A DNA stretch of 64,000 nucleotides from Streptomyces sp. I05A-00742. Its GTDB lineage: Bacteria > Actinomycetota > Actinomycetes > Streptomycetales > Streptomycetaceae. The DNA lies in assembly GCF_013055795.1 (NCBI RefSeq), contig NZ_JABETO010000005.1, forward strand, positions 236,652 through 300,651, in the 5' to 3' direction. The notes under the pieces were generated by a model that saw nothing but the letters and a program-made list of their open reading frames with translations, searched no databases and was not told the DNA's origin. Both the position numbers and the translations under genes were made by a program. Shown here piece by piece: positions 26,810-36,042 of this stretch (its first letter is position 1; every line of letters starts with the position of its first letter).

Positions 26810-27727
26810 GTGCGATTCGCGCTGGACGCCCTGTTCGCCGATGTGCCCGCGGAGCAGGTCGATGAAGCCCGCGACTTCTACAGGTCGAGGATGCCGGGCC
26901 GTGGACCCGGCACCCTGGAGGAGCTCAAGGAGGCACGAGCGAAGAGGCCCACTCCTCCCGCCGCCGATCCGCCTGCCATCGAAGAGACGATCGAAGCCCC
27001 GGAAGCGCCTGTCCCCGTACGGATCTTCACCCCTGCCGACGGTCCGCCGCGGGGCGTCTACCTGGACATCCACGGCGGCGGCTTCTACATGGACTCCGCG
27101 GCCCGAGGCGACATACGCAACCGCGAGCTCGCGGACGCCCTGCACCTCGCCGTCGTCAGCGTCGACTACCGCCTGGCACCCGAACACCCCTGGCCCGCAG
27201 CACCCGACGACTGCGAAGCAGCGGCACTCTGGCTCGTCGAGGAATCCGCTGCCCGCTTCGGTACGTCCCGCCTCGCGATCGGCGGAAGCTCCGCCGGAGC
27301 CACCCTCGCCCTGGCGACCCTGCTCCGCCTGAGAGACCGAGGCACCGTCGGCCAATTCACCGGCGCTGCCCTCCAATTCGGCACCTACGACCTGAGCGCC
27401 CAGACCCCGGCCGGCCGCCGCATCGCCGACGAATACTTCCTCCAGGCGTACGCTGGCCATGTGGAAGACCGCACCGTTCCCGACATCTCCCCCCTCTACG
27501 GCGCCCTCGGCGGGCTTCCCCCCACGCTGCTGATCGTCGGAAGTGAAGACGTGGTGCTGGAGGACAGCCTGGCACTGGCAGGCCGCCTGTCAGCAGCCGG
27601 CAACGACGTCGACATCCGCGTCTACCCCGAATCACCCCACGGCTTCACGGGCCACCCCACGGCAATGGCCCGGACAGCGCTCGGCGACATCAACTCCTGG
27701 CTGCGGGAGCGGATTGCGCAGCCGTAG
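26810..27727 (+). CDS. Alpha/beta hydrolase, HSL-type esterase
   Basis: 305 residues, GTG start 34 nt after the methyltransferase stop. It carries the oxyanion HGGGFY motif (DIHGGGFYMD), VDYRLAPEHPWPAAPDDCEAA and the nucleophile elbow GGSSAGAT (GGSSAG in place of the usual GDSAGG). The catalytic Asp in VGSEDVVLED and His in PESPHGF complete the triad. Acyl-ester hydrolysis is expected; substrate unknown. The spacing suggests co-transcription with the double methyltransferase gene. Confidence 0.88.
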   Translation: MRFALDALFADVPAEQVDEARDFYRSRMPGRGPGTLEELKEARAKRPTPPAADPPAIEETIEAPEAPVPVRIFTPADGPPRGVYLDIHGGGFYMDSAARGDIRNRELADALHLAVVSVDYRLAPEHPWPAAPDDCEAAALWLVEESAARFGTSRLAIGGSSAGATLALATLLRLRDRGTVGQFTGAALQFGTYDLSAQTPAGRRIADEYFLQAYAGHVEDRTVPDISPLYGALGGLPPTLLIVGSEDVVLEDSLALAGRLSAAGNDVDIRVYPESPHGFTGHPTAMARTALGDINSWLRERIAQP

Positions 27728-27876
27728 GAGGTCTGTCGCGAACTTGACCCTGGAGCCCGAACGCCGCGTCAAGCACAGCATGTTGTGCGGATGAGCGCCC
27801 CGCCGCAATGTCAGTGGCGTCTGGGAGGCTGCCTCGCAGGGCGGCATGCGCCGCTCGGCCGACGTGGAGGGGCAGC

Positions 27877-28743
27877 ATGGCAGAGCAAGTGGGCAGCGCG
27901 GGCAGGCGGAACCACGATGAACCCGACGACGCGGAACCGGTCGCCCACCTCACGTACGAGGATATTCCGGACGACGACACGACCCCCCTGTGGGAAGCAC
28001 TGATGGACAACCGGCCCGAGCTCGTCAAAAGTCTCGTCGCCGCCGGAGCAGACCCCTGGCTCCCCGTGCTCTGCGGATGGTCGCCGGGACGGCTCAGCCT
28101 CGCCGGGCCCACACCGGGACTGTTCGCGGTCCCGGAGGGCGAACGAGGACTGAACGCCGCAGAGCATGCGGCAGTACTCGAGGCCAAACGCCTCCGCGCC
28201 GTCCTGGGCGACCCCGACCGCACTTGCCTGGGCCTGGCATGCGTGCGCGGCATCGACGCCGCGGAGGCGATACGCCGCCTGGAGGCCACTCCCATGCACG
28301 GCAGCAGACTGCAAGCCCTGCCGGAGGATCTCTGGGCCGGACACAGCACCGAGGACCAGGCGTGGATGGTCGGCGTGACCACCGTGCCCGGCGGTTGCAT
28401 CGTCACCCAGCCGTGGGGCGTCGCACCGCAAGCACCCGGGGTGCAAGAGCGGCTGTCCGCAGGCACCGTCTGCTACGGCCTGTTCGTCAACCCGAAGAGC
28501 GGTGAGCAGGGAACCATCACCCGTGACGGTGACCTCGTGGCATGGGGCCTCTACCCCGGCGGCGGCCCCACCCCCCACGACACACGGACACCCGACGACG
28601 TCCTGCTCGCCTACCTCCACCGGGGCAACGCCGTGGCCCACGCCTGCGCCTGGGCAGGGCTGCGCCCGACCGACGCACGCGCCGTCGACGGTCCCCCCGA
28701 GGTCTGGGTGGAACTCCCCAGGCGCGACTACTGGGAGCACTGA
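27877..28743 (+). CDS. Ankyrin-repeat-like hypothetical protein
   Basis: 288 residues from MAEQVGSAGRR, preceded by GGAGG; a longer frame upstream adds 23 Ala/Arg residues and is not preferred. TPLWEALMDNRPELVKSLVAAGADPW (here shown as ALMDNRPELVKSLVAAGADP) is a clear ankyrin-type repeat, with a second weak one in the 100-190 region. The C-terminal part (CYGLFVNPKSGEQGTITRDG) is uncharacterised. No signal peptide, so cytosolic; a protein-interaction or immunity role is possible. The DNA is slightly less GC-rich than its neighbours. Confidence 0.7.
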   Translation: MAEQVGSAGRRNHDEPDDAEPVAHLTYEDIPDDDTTPLWEALMDNRPELVKSLVAAGADPWLPVLCGWSPGRLSLAGPTPGLFAVPEGERGLNAAEHAAVLEAKRLRAVLGDPDRTCLGLACVRGIDAAEAIRRLEATPMHGSRLQALPEDLWAGHSTEDQAWMVGVTTVPGGCIVTQPWGVAPQAPGVQERLSAGTVCYGLFVNPKSGEQGTITRDGDLVAWGLYPGGGPTPHDTRTPDDVLLAYLHRGNAVAHACAWAGLRPTDARAVDGPPEVWVELPRRDYWEH

Positions 28744-28771
28744 AGGAGCAATTCATCCGACGGTTCGTGGG

Positions 28772-29440
28772 TCAGGCCCGCAGGTAGGTGAGGACGGCCA
28801 GGACCCTGCGGTGGGTCCTGTCCGTCGGAGGCAGGTCCAGCTTGGTGAGGATGTTGCCGATGTGCTTTCCGATCGCCGCTTCGGAAACCACCAGCTCCTT
28901 GGCGATGGCGGAGTTGGACTTGCCTTCGGCGATCAGTGCCAGCACCTCGCGTTCGCGCGGGGTGAGCTGTTCCAGCGGATCGCGGCGGCGGCGCAGCAAC
29001 TGCCGCACCACCTCGGGATCGACCACCGTCCCGCCGTCCGCCACCTTGTGCAGCGCTTCCACGAACTCCTCGACTTGGCCGACCCGGTCCTTGAGCAGAT
29101 AGCCGACGCCTGTTCCGTCGCCGGAGTCCAGGAGTTCGGCGGCGTACATCCGTTGCACGTACTGGCTGAGGACCAGGACCGGGAGTGTGGGGCGCTTCTC
29201 GCGCAGCCGCACTGCCGCGTGCAGGCCCTCGTCCTGGAAGGCAGGCGGCATGCGCACGTCCGTCACCACGATGTCGGGGGCATGCTCCTCGACTGCGGCG
29301 ACCAGTGCCCGCGCGTCCCCGACGGCCGACACCACCTTGTGGCCGCAGCGACTGAGCAGGCCGATGAGCCCTTCCCGCAGCAGCACGCTGTCTTCGGCCA
29401 GCACTACGCGAAGCGATCGGCCCCCTTGGTCAACTCGCAA
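28772..29440 (-). CDS. LuxR-family response regulator
   Basis: 222 residues from a TTG start supported by GGAG 6 nt upstream. Receiver domain with the acidic pocket AEDS and phosphoacceptor Asp61 (IVVTDVRMP), then an NarL/LuxR C-terminus (LTPREREVLALIAEGKSNSA and HIGNILTKLDL). The N-terminal coding overlaps the kinase gene by 37 nt. It should be phosphorylated by that kinase and activate or repress the divergent ABC exporter. The DNA-binding residues are intact. Confidence 0.9.
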   Translation of the reverse strand: MRVDQGGRSLRVVLAEDSVLLREGLIGLLSRCGHKVVSAVGDARALVAAVEEHAPDIVVTDVRMPPAFQDEGLHAAVRLREKRPTLPVLVLSQYVQRMYAAELLDSGDGTGVGYLLKDRVGQVEEFVEALHKVADGGTVVDPEVVRQLLRRRRDPLEQLTPREREVLALIAEGKSNSAIAKELVVSEAAIGKHIGNILTKLDLPPTDRTHRRVLAVLTYLRA

Positions 29441-30726
29441 GGAATCTCCACACGCAACAGAGTCGGTCCACCCGGCGGACTGGTCAGGGCAAGTCTGCCA
29501 TCCAGGACCGATACCCGGTCCGCGAGACCGGTGAGGCCGCTGCCCACCGAGGGGTCCGCGCCGCCGCAGCCGTCGTCGCGCACCTCGAGGAAGAGACGTC
29601 CGCCGCGATGACCACCGCTCACCTGCGCGCTGTCGGCCCCGCTGTGCCTGGCGACGTTGGCCAGTGCCTCGCAGACCACGAAGTACGCCGCGGCCTCGAC
29701 CGCCTGGGCCGGCCGGCCAGGCAGTTCGAGCTCGACGTCGACGGGGACCACGCAGCGGTCGGCGGCGTCGCTGACCGCGGCTTGAAGGCCGTAGTCCGTG
29801 AGGACCTTGGGGTGGATGCCGTAGATGAGCTCGCGCAGCTCCGCGAGCGCCTTGCCCGCCTCCTCGTGGGCCTTGGTGAGCTGGTCGGCGAGCGGGCCGG
29901 GCGGGGCGTCGAGGCGGGCCAGCCCGAGGGCCATCGTCATGGCCACGAGGCGCTGTTGGGCGCCGTCGTGCAGATCGCGCTCGATACGGCGCCGCTCGGC
30001 CTCGAAGGCATCGACCAGCCGGACGCGGGAGCGGGCCAGTTCGACCACCTTGGCGCCGAGCTCGCCCTCACGGGAGGCGATCAGCAGCCGGGCCAGCTCG
30101 GCACGAGCGCCCGCCGTGACACCGAGCACGTAGGCGCACAGGCCCATCAGGAACAGGCCCAGTACGGCGACGCCGAAAGCGGTCGGCCATGTGGTGACCG
30201 TCCACTGTTTGAGCACCTTCACCTCCTGGCCGTCGCCGACCGTGGCCATCAGCAGCGGGGTGGCGACCACGGACAGGGGGAAGAGCAGGGCGACCGTGAT
30301 GACCAGGGCGTCGACCGGCCACAGCAGTCCGGCGAACAGCAGCGCGTACCCGAGCTCCCGCCAGGTCGTCTGTTCGCGCAGCCGGGTGGTCAGCCAGGCC
30401 CCCAGTCCCGGCGCGGCCGGCACCTGGTGCCGGCCGGACACCGGGTCGCGGTCGATCAGGCGCATCCTGCGCCGCTCCACCCAGGCCACCGGGATCCCGC
30501 CGAGGGCGACCACGACGAGCAGGGGCAGCCCCACCAGGACGATGGCGAGCGCACCGCAGACCACTGCCACCGTCACGACCCCCACCAAGGTGGCTGCGCC
30601 GGTCACCGCACCGGTGAGCAGATACGCGGCGGAGCGCCAGGGCCAGGCCGACAGCAGGAAGCCCGGCCGGGACATGGCCTGCCACACATTTCGAGGGTGC
30701 ATGTGCATGACCGTAAGTGGCCCCAC
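29404..30726 (-). CDS. Sensor histidine kinase (HisKA_3 / DesK-type)
   Basis: 440 residues; the start could be trimmed to the ATG encoding MHMHPRNVWQ. Five to six membrane segments (around 34-56, 58-80, 125-155, 183-205) precede the dimerisation motif ERRRIERDLHDGAQQRLVAM with phosphorylatable His253, then an HATPase with N-box CEALANVARHSGADSA and DDGCGGADP. This is the NarX/DesK class. The long multi-span N-terminus senses membrane or cell-envelope signals. Faces the ABC/FtsX exporter across about 150 bp, the usual layout of Streptomyces antimicrobial-responsive modules. Confidence 0.9.
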   Translation of the reverse strand: MGPLTVMHMHPRNVWQAMSRPGFLLSAWPWRSAAYLLTGAVTGAATLVGVVTVAVVCGALAIVLVGLPLLVVVALGGIPVAWVERRRMRLIDRDPVSGRHQVPAAPGLGAWLTTRLREQTTWRELGYALLFAGLLWPVDALVITVALLFPLSVVATPLLMATVGDGQEVKVLKQWTVTTWPTAFGVAVLGLFLMGLCAYVLGVTAGARAELARLLIASREGELGAKVVELARSRVRLVDAFEAERRRIERDLHDGAQQRLVAMTMALGLARLDAPPGPLADQLTKAHEEAGKALAELRELIYGIHPKVLTDYGLQAAVSDAADRCVVPVDVELELPGRPAQAVEAAAYFVVCEALANVARHSGADSAQVSGGHRGGRLFLEVRDDGCGGADPSVGSGLTGLADRVSVLDGRLALTSPPGGPTLLRVEIPCELTKGADRFA

Positions 30727-30759
30727 CGTGCCGGTGCCATCGGTCCAGGGTGCGGATCG

Positions 30760-30781
30760 GGGGTAGGCCTGGCACTACCCC
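30760..30781. promoter_or_regulatory. Inverted repeat in the kinase/exporter divergent region
   Basis: GGGGTAG (30760-30766), 8-bp spacer, CTACCCC (30775-30781). It lies between the kinase start and the exporter start and could be the response-regulator site; the arms also resemble -10 fragments, so this is a candidate only. Confidence 0.4.
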
Positions 30782-30874
30782 AAGTCTCGTTCGGGCCGTA
30801 CTGCGCCGCGAGGGGCTTCCGCGGTTTCGTGGAGGCACCAACGAGCCAAGGAAAAGGTACTGGTGGGGGAACAC

Positions 30875-31612
30875 ATGAACAACGACGCGATCCGATTGCA
30901 CTCCGTGACCCGGCGGTACGGCTCGCGCGGCACGTCCGTCACCGCCTTCGACCAGGTGTCGCTCGCCTTCCCCAGAGGGACCTTCACCGCCGTGATGGGC
31001 CCCTCCGGGTCCGGCAAGTCGACCCTGCTGCAGTGCGCCGCGGGCCTGGACCGGCCCACGTCGGGCTCGGTCACCGTGGGCGACACGGAGCTGACCGGGC
31101 TGAGCGAGACCGAGCTGACCCTGCTGCGCCGCGAGCGCATCGGCTTTGTGTTCCAGGCGTTCAACCTGCTGCCCTCGCTGACCGCCGAGCAGAATGTGGC
31201 CCTGCCGCTGCGGCTGGCCGGCCGCCGCCCGAAGAAGGCCCAGGTCCGCGAGGTGCTCCAACAGGTCGGACTCGGCGACCGGGCGCGGCACCGGCCGACG
31301 GAGATGTCCGGCGGCCAGCAGCAGCGGGTCGCTCTGGCCCGCGCCCTGATCACCCGCCCCGAAGTGCTGTTCGGCGATGAGCCGACCGGCGCGCTCGACT
31401 CGCAGACCGGCCGCGAGGTGCTGACCCTGCTGCGCGGCATGGTCGACCGGGACGGCCAGACGATCATCATGGTCACCCACGACCCCGTCGCCGCCTCCTA
31501 CGCCGACCGCGTCGTCTTCCTGGTCGACGGCCGTGTCAACGGCGAGCTGACCGGCACCTCCGCCGCGGTCATCGCGGCGCACATGACCAAGCTCGAGGCG
31601 GCGCCGTGCTGA
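30875..31612 (+). CDS. ABC transporter ATP-binding protein (MacB/LolD type)
   Basis: 245 residues from the ATG at 30875; a GTG four codons earlier is also possible. Walker [22 protein letters not shown]-loop FVFQAFNLLPSLTAEQNVALP, signature [17 protein letters not shown] and Walker B VLFGDEPTGALD match the exporter subclass that pairs with FtsX-like permeases for antimicrobial peptides or macrolides. The permease gene starts 7 nt before its stop. Expression is probably under the divergent two-component system. Confidence 0.95.
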   Translation: MNNDAIRLHSVTRRYGSRGTSVTAFDQVSLAFPRGTFTAVMGPSGSGKSTLLQCAAGLDRPTSGSVTVGDTELTGLSETELTLLRRERIGFVFQAFNLLPSLTAEQNVALPLRLAGRRPKKAQVREVLQQVGLGDRARHRPTEMSGGQQQRVALARALITRPEVLFGDEPTGALDSQTGREVLTLLRGMVDRDGQTIIMVTHDPVAASYADRVVFLVDGRVNGELTGTSAAVIAAHMTKLEAAPC

Positions 31613-34062
31613 GCACCACGCTGCATACCCTGCGCACCCGCTGGGTCACCTTCGTCGGCAGTTTCATCGCCCTCTCCCTGGGGGTGGCGCTGATCGCCGT
31701 CATGGGGCTGGCCCTGGCGTCCTCGCTGGACGCACCTGACCGCGGGCCGGAGCGGTTCGCCGCCGCGCCGGTCGTCGTCAAGGGCCAGGACACCCTTGAG
31801 GTGCCCACTTCGACCGGCGACCGCACCCAGAGGCTCGCGCAGCCGCGTGCCGTACCCGAGGCAGCGGTCGCGAAGCTGCGCGGCCTCGGGACCGTCGTCG
31901 AGGACCGGTCGTTCGCCGTACGGGCCGAGGGCGGGCCCGCCGGTCTGGTGGGCCATCCCTGGTCCACCGCGGCCTTCGCGCCGTACGAGCTCAACGCGGG
32001 ACGCGCGCCCGAGGCCGCTGACGAGGTCGTCGTCAGCGGTGACTGGGCCCGTCCGGGCACCCGGGTTCGGACCGACGGCGGCACCGTGCGCGTCGTCGGC
32101 ACCGTGGCCGGGCTCGGCTTCGAGAACGCCGTCTTCCACACCGACGCCCGCGCCGCCGTCCTGTCGCCGCGCAGTCTCCAGATCGTGGTCGACGCCGATG
32201 CCGCAGCCGTCCGCGAGGCGCTGCGTGGCTACGAGGGCGTCCAGGTCCTCACCGGGGACGCGCGCCGGTACGCCGACGCCGATCCCGACCGGGACAGCAG
32301 GGCCCTCACCGCGATGAACGCCATGTTCGGCACGGCCGGCGGCGTCACCGGGTTCGTGTCGGTGTTCGTGGTGGCCTCGACCTTCGCGTTCGCGGTGGCC
32401 CAGCGGCGCCGTGAGTTCGGGCTGCTGCGCACCGCCGGGGCGACCCCGGGGCAGATCCGCCGCATGGTCGTCCATGAGGCGCTCGTGGTGGGTGTGCTCG
32501 CCTCGGCCGCCGGCTGTGTGCTCGGTTTCTACGGGGCTCCGCAGCTCGCCGAGTGGGCAGTCGACGAGAGCCTCGCGCCCCGCTGGTTCACCATCGGCGA
32601 CCACACCTGGCCGTACCACATGGCTTTCTGGACGGGCCTGTTGGTGGCCCTGTCCGGAGTGGTGGCCGCCTCCTGGCGGGCGGGGCGCACCGGTCCCACC
32701 GAGGTGCTGCGCGAGGCGTCCGTGGACACCCGGGTGTTGACATGGGGCCGTTGGCTGTTCGGCACGGCCCTGCTGATCACCGCCGCCGTGACGCCGGCCC
32801 TGGCCCTGGTGACGAACCCGAGCGAGCTGCTGCAGCGCAAGACCTATATGAGCCGGCCGATGCTGCTGATCACCGCGGTCGCGCTGCTCTCGCCGGTGCT
32901 GGTGCGGCCACTGGCCCGGCTGATCACCTGGCTGCCGGCCCGGCTGCCCGGGGCAGGCGGGATGCTGGTGCGGGAGAACGCCGCCACCGGGGTCCGCCGC
33001 ACCGCCGCCGTCGCGGCGCCCGTTCTGGTCACGGTCGCGCTGGCGGGCTCGCTGCTCGGCGCCACCGCCACCCTCGACGAGGCGAAGTCCACCGAGGTGC
33101 GCGACCGGACGGCCGCCGACTTCGTGGTCACCCCTGCGGGCGACGCCGGCTTCGGCGACGCGACGCTGAAGCGGCTTCGGGCCGTGCCCGGCGCCGAGCT
33201 CTCGGCGAGCTCGTCGAGCGCCGTGTACGTCCGGGAGGACGGCGGAGCGCTCATCAGGTCCGATGCCAGGGCCGTCGAGCCGGAACCGCTCGCGGCAACG
33301 GCCCGTCTCCCGCTCGCCGCGGGGAAGGTGGGCGATCTGGACGACGGCTCGATCATCGTCAACGAGGAGTGGGAGAAGCACACGGTGGGCGAGCGGGTGG
33401 ACGTGTGGCTAGGCGACGGCACGAGCAAGTCCCTGAAGATCGCCGCGGTCATGCCCACCGGCACCGGCAACAACGGCGTCTACGTCACCCCCGGCAACGC
33501 CCCCGCGGCGCCCGTCGACCGGGTCGACGTACGCCTCGCCGACGGTGCCGACGCGGCCACCGTGGCCGCCCGTCTGCGTCAGGCGGTGCGCGCGTCGGGC
33601 GGGGCCGTCCTCACCAAGGACGCCTGGGTGCGCGCGACGCACCCCAAGACCAACCGGACGACCCGGATGGGCTTCCTCATGGTCCTCGGAATCGCCCTCC
33701 TCTACACCGGCATCTCGCTGGCCAACACGATGGTCATGGCGACCTCCGACCGGGTCCGCGAGCTGGCTGTGCTGCGGCTGGCCGGCGCCACCAAGTGGCA
33801 GGTGTTGCGACTGGTGGGTGCCGAGGCGCTGATGGTGGTCATGGTCGGCGGGCTGCTGGGAGCGCTGGTCGCCGGTCTCAACCTGGTGGGCATGTGGGGC
33901 GCGCTGGGTCTGCTCTCCGTACAGGCGTCCATCGAGATCCCTTGGGCGACGCTCACTGCGGTCGTGGGCGCCTGCGCGGTGCTCGCCGTGATCTCGGCGG
34001 TCGCTCCGGCCGGCCTCTCCCTGCGCCGCAGGGCGGTGGAGCTGGCGCGCACACCGGAGTGA
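31606..34062 (+). CDS. FtsX-like ABC exporter permease
   Basis: 818 residues, GTG start overlapping the ATPase gene. Two FtsX/MacB core blocks: an N-terminal TM helix (residues about 11-38), extracellular part, then TM helices around 240-380, a second extracellular part (about 490-640) and a C-terminal TM cluster (about 690-810), with PTEVLRE and the LAGATKWQVLRLVGAEA coupling segment. Such permeases export or mechanically remove peptide antibiotics together with the ATPase. Length is normal for the actinobacterial group (800-860). Confidence 0.92.
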   Translation: MLSTTLHTLRTRWVTFVGSFIALSLGVALIAVMGLALASSLDAPDRGPERFAAAPVVVKGQDTLEVPTSTGDRTQRLAQPRAVPEAAVAKLRGLGTVVEDRSFAVRAEGGPAGLVGHPWSTAAFAPYELNAGRAPEAADEVVVSGDWARPGTRVRTDGGTVRVVGTVAGLGFENAVFHTDARAAVLSPRSLQIVVDADAAAVREALRGYEGVQVLTGDARRYADADPDRDSRALTAMNAMFGTAGGVTGFVSVFVVASTFAFAVAQRRREFGLLRTAGATPGQIRRMVVHEALVVGVLASAAGCVLGFYGAPQLAEWAVDESLAPRWFTIGDHTWPYHMAFWTGLLVALSGVVAASWRAGRTGPTEVLREASVDTRVLTWGRWLFGTALLITAAVTPALALVTNPSELLQRKTYMSRPMLLITAVALLSPVLVRPLARLITWLPARLPGAGGMLVRENAATGVRRTAAVAAPVLVTVALAGSLLGATATLDEAKSTEVRDRTAADFVVTPAGDAGFGDATLKRLRAVPGAELSASSSSAVYVREDGGALIRSDARAVEPEPLAATARLPLAAGKVGDLDDGSIIVNEEWEKHTVGERVDVWLGDGTSKSLKIAAVMPTGTGNNGVYVTPGNAPAAPVDRVDVRLADGADAATVAARLRQAVRASGGAVLTKDAWVRATHPKTNRTTRMGFLMVLGIALLYTGISLANTMVMATSDRVRELAVLRLAGATKWQVLRLVGAEALMVVMVGGLLGALVAGLNLVGMWGALGLLSVQASIEIPWATLTAVVGACAVLAVISAVAPAGLSLRRRAVELARTPE

Positions 34063-34128
34063 CCCTTCCGCCCCGGGCGCGCCGGCCTGCCCGGACGCAG
34101 GCCGGCGCCCGGGCGCAGACCTCGTGGC

Positions 34129-34710
34129 TCACAGGCCGAGGGGCTCTCGACGCCGGCTGTGGGTGTGCTCTTGACCTGAGGCGCGGGAAACGACATCTGT
34201 CTCCTCGTGCGGCACGGCACGTCTCCACACTTCCTCGAACGCGGAGGCGCACAGTTCCACCACGGCGGGGTCGCGGCTGAATCGGGGTTCCGCGGCGACT
34301 CCGTCCCCCGTGAAGAGGTTGAACCGGACGGCCTGATCGTCGATCGACCAGAAGTCGTTGCCTGGAAGCGCAATGTCCGAGGCCGCCGATCTCGGCAGCC
34401 GGCGCACCTGTTCGCCGGCGCCCAGGTTCACGGGCGTACCCGCGTACTCGTACCGGATGTATTCGCTGACCGGCTCGGACACGATGCGCGCCCGGCGCAT
34501 CACCACTCCACGCCCGACCGTACCCCTGACGAGCGTCACCCAGTCCCGTCAGTGCGGTGCCTCGGGATCGCCGGCGCGTGCGCCCCGCTTCCAGGCGTCG
34601 CAGTGCTCGCGTTCCTCGTCCACGGCGTAGACATCACGCATCTCCAAGTGGACGGCGGAACGGCGGGCCGAGTCGAGCAACTTCTCGAAGATCAGGGCGC
34701 CTTGGGACAT
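34129..34710 (-). pseudogene. DUF6879-family gene broken by an in-frame nonsense codon
   Basis: Reading continuously gives MSQGALIFEKLLDSARRSAV and RDVYAVDEEREHCDAWKRGA, then a TGA at 34549-34551, then in the same frame RDWVTLVRGTVGRGVVMRRA and RIVSEPVSEYIRYEYAGTPV. The neighbour at 36043-36567 has the same order (AWKRG, HDLVQEVTGKGVVVRRARIV) with no stop, and the stop falls at a Trp of the paralogue (WRPWHDLVQ), consistent with TGG to TGA. Two short products (about 53 and 136 residues) would be made. It follows the 54-aa gene by 7 nt. A sequencing error is the alternative. Confidence 0.8.
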
Positions 34711-34717
34711 CGCATGC

Positions 34718-34882
34718 CTATTTCCAGCACAGCGGACATCTGCACACGACCCATGAACCCCGCAGTCCGCCCAGTTCTTGAATCGGCACCTGTTTCGTCC
34801 GGGCCTTGTCGGGGGTGACGCCCGGCTCGCGCTTGTAGACGGTGACCATGCGCGTGCCGTCGCTGGTGATGACACTCTTCAC
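34718..34882 (-). CDS. Small hypothetical protein (54 aa)
   Basis: A GTG start, overlapping the preceding stop as GTGA and preceded by GGGGGGAG, gives 54 residues beginning VKSVITSDGTRMVTVYKREP and ending in a Cys-x-Cys-x-x-Cys motif (VVCRCPLCWK), possibly a metal-binding knuckle. No family recognised. It is the middle gene of a three-gene set (78 aa, 54 aa, broken DUF6879). Confidence 0.6.
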   Translation of the reverse strand: MKSVITSDGTRMVTVYKREPGVTPDKARTKQVPIQELGGLRGSWVVCRCPLCWK

Positions 34883-35115
34883 GGCCGCTCCCCCCAGGGG
34901 AATGGGGTGCCGCTGAGCACACCGTCGATGTGGTACCTGAACGGCTCTGCTTCGGACGGTCGCAGGCGCAGGGCCGTGTCGGCCACGTGTTCGCCGTCCC
35001 TGCACAGCCACAACGGGATGCAGACGTTGCCGTCGGCGTCCAGGTAGGGACGACGGAAGGGGGTCAGTTCCACGCGCCAGTCCGGGCGGCTGCGGTTTCG
35101 CGCATTCGGCTCCAT
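34879..35115 (-). CDS. Small hypothetical protein (78 aa)
   Basis: 78 residues starting MEPNARNRSRPDWRVELTPF and including PYLDADGNVCIPLWLCRDGE and ALRLRPSEAEPFRYHIDGV, in a compact beta-rich layout. No signal or membrane segment. The stop overlaps the next start. It lies 60 nt downstream of the XRE-DUF5753 gene on the same strand. No function is assigned. Confidence 0.6.
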   Translation of the reverse strand: MEPNARNRSRPDWRVELTPFRRPYLDADGNVCIPLWLCRDGEHVADTALRLRPSEAEPFRYHIDGVLSGTPFPWGERP

Positions 35116-35175
35116 GTCCGGGAGGCTAGGAATGCGGCGGGCGACCGGTCCAGCGGGTTGCGGGCGGTTGCACGA

Positions 35176-36024
35176 TCAGCCGAGCAGGTCGATCGCTTGT
35201 GTGACGCGAGCCCGAGCAGACGCCCCGTATACCGCGATCGTGGACAGCTCTGCGAACGCGCGGAGGTAGGTACGGATCTCCCCCGGAGCCGTCACATTGA
35301 TTTCCGCCGTCAGCGTCTCGACCGCAACTCGGCGCTCGTCGAAGGCATAGAACGCTTCCAACGGCCACACCGGGCGCCGGGCCTCGAACGGAATCACGCC
35401 CAGGGAGACGTTCGGCTGAGCCATCACCGCAAGGAGGTGGCCCAGTTGGCCGGCCATGGCGTCGTCGTCACAGACGCGGTAGCGGAGGACCGCTTCCTCG
35501 ACCAACAAGGCGAAGCGGTGATCGCCTTCGCGGATTACGCGGGAGCGGTCGAGCCGCGCCTGGACAGCCTGGTCCACGTCGTCGGGCGTGCCCCGGAAAT
35601 CCGTGATGGAGCGGAGCAGGCCCCGGGCGTATTCAGCGGTTTGCAGCATCCCGGGGACGACATTGGAAGCGTAGACCCGGAAGCTCCGTGTGCTCTGGTA
35701 GAGCGGAACCGCCTTTTCTTGGATCCGCCGCATTCCGTCACGGTTGATGTGCCTCCACTGCACGTACATCGACTCGGCGGTGCGGGAAGCGGCGATGATA
35801 TCCGCGGCCTGCTCCGGGACCCCGCAGGCCTCGCACCAGGCCCGGATGTCAGCATCGGACGGAAGTGTCTTCCCGCGCGCTATACGGGATGACTTCGACT
35901 TGTGCCAGCCACAGCGTGCGGCCAACTCCAGTCCGTTGAGCCCCGCGTCCCGTCGGATCTCGTCCAGACGGGCAGCCACAGATGCCCGGGCCGCCTGGGC
36001 GCTGGAAAGTGGTGAGCTTGACAC
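35176..36024 (-). CDS. XRE-family regulator with DUF5753 (Scr1-like)
   Basis: 282 residues from a GTG start. The N-terminal HTH (LNGLELAARCGWHKSKSSRI) is followed by the DUF5753 sensing domain, marked by EKAVPLYQSTRSFRVYASNV, PGMLQTAEYARGLLRSITDF and FEARRPVWPLEAFYAFDERR. This type (WhiJ/Scr1-like) usually pairs with a small DUF397 or DUF6879 partner in Streptomyces; here a DUF6879 gene lies 18 nt upstream on the same strand. A regulator-partner pair acting in development or as a toxin-antitoxin-like couple is suggested by the family, not shown by sequence. Confidence 0.88.
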   Translation of the reverse strand: MSSSPLSSAQAARASVAARLDEIRRDAGLNGLELAARCGWHKSKSSRIARGKTLPSDADIRAWCEACGVPEQAADIIAASRTAESMYVQWRHINRDGMRRIQEKAVPLYQSTRSFRVYASNVVPGMLQTAEYARGLLRSITDFRGTPDDVDQAVQARLDRSRVIREGDHRFALLVEEAVLRYRVCDDDAMAGQLGHLLAVMAQPNVSLGVIPFEARRPVWPLEAFYAFDERRVAVETLTAEINVTAPGEIRTYLRAFAELSTIAVYGASARARVTQAIDLLG

Positions 36025-36042
36025 GTGCCAGGTTCGCTTTGG

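Noticed and set aside
34540..34560. Frameshift in the DUF6879 paralogue
   Set aside because: Both halves are in the same frame, so a nonsense codon and not a frameshift separates them.
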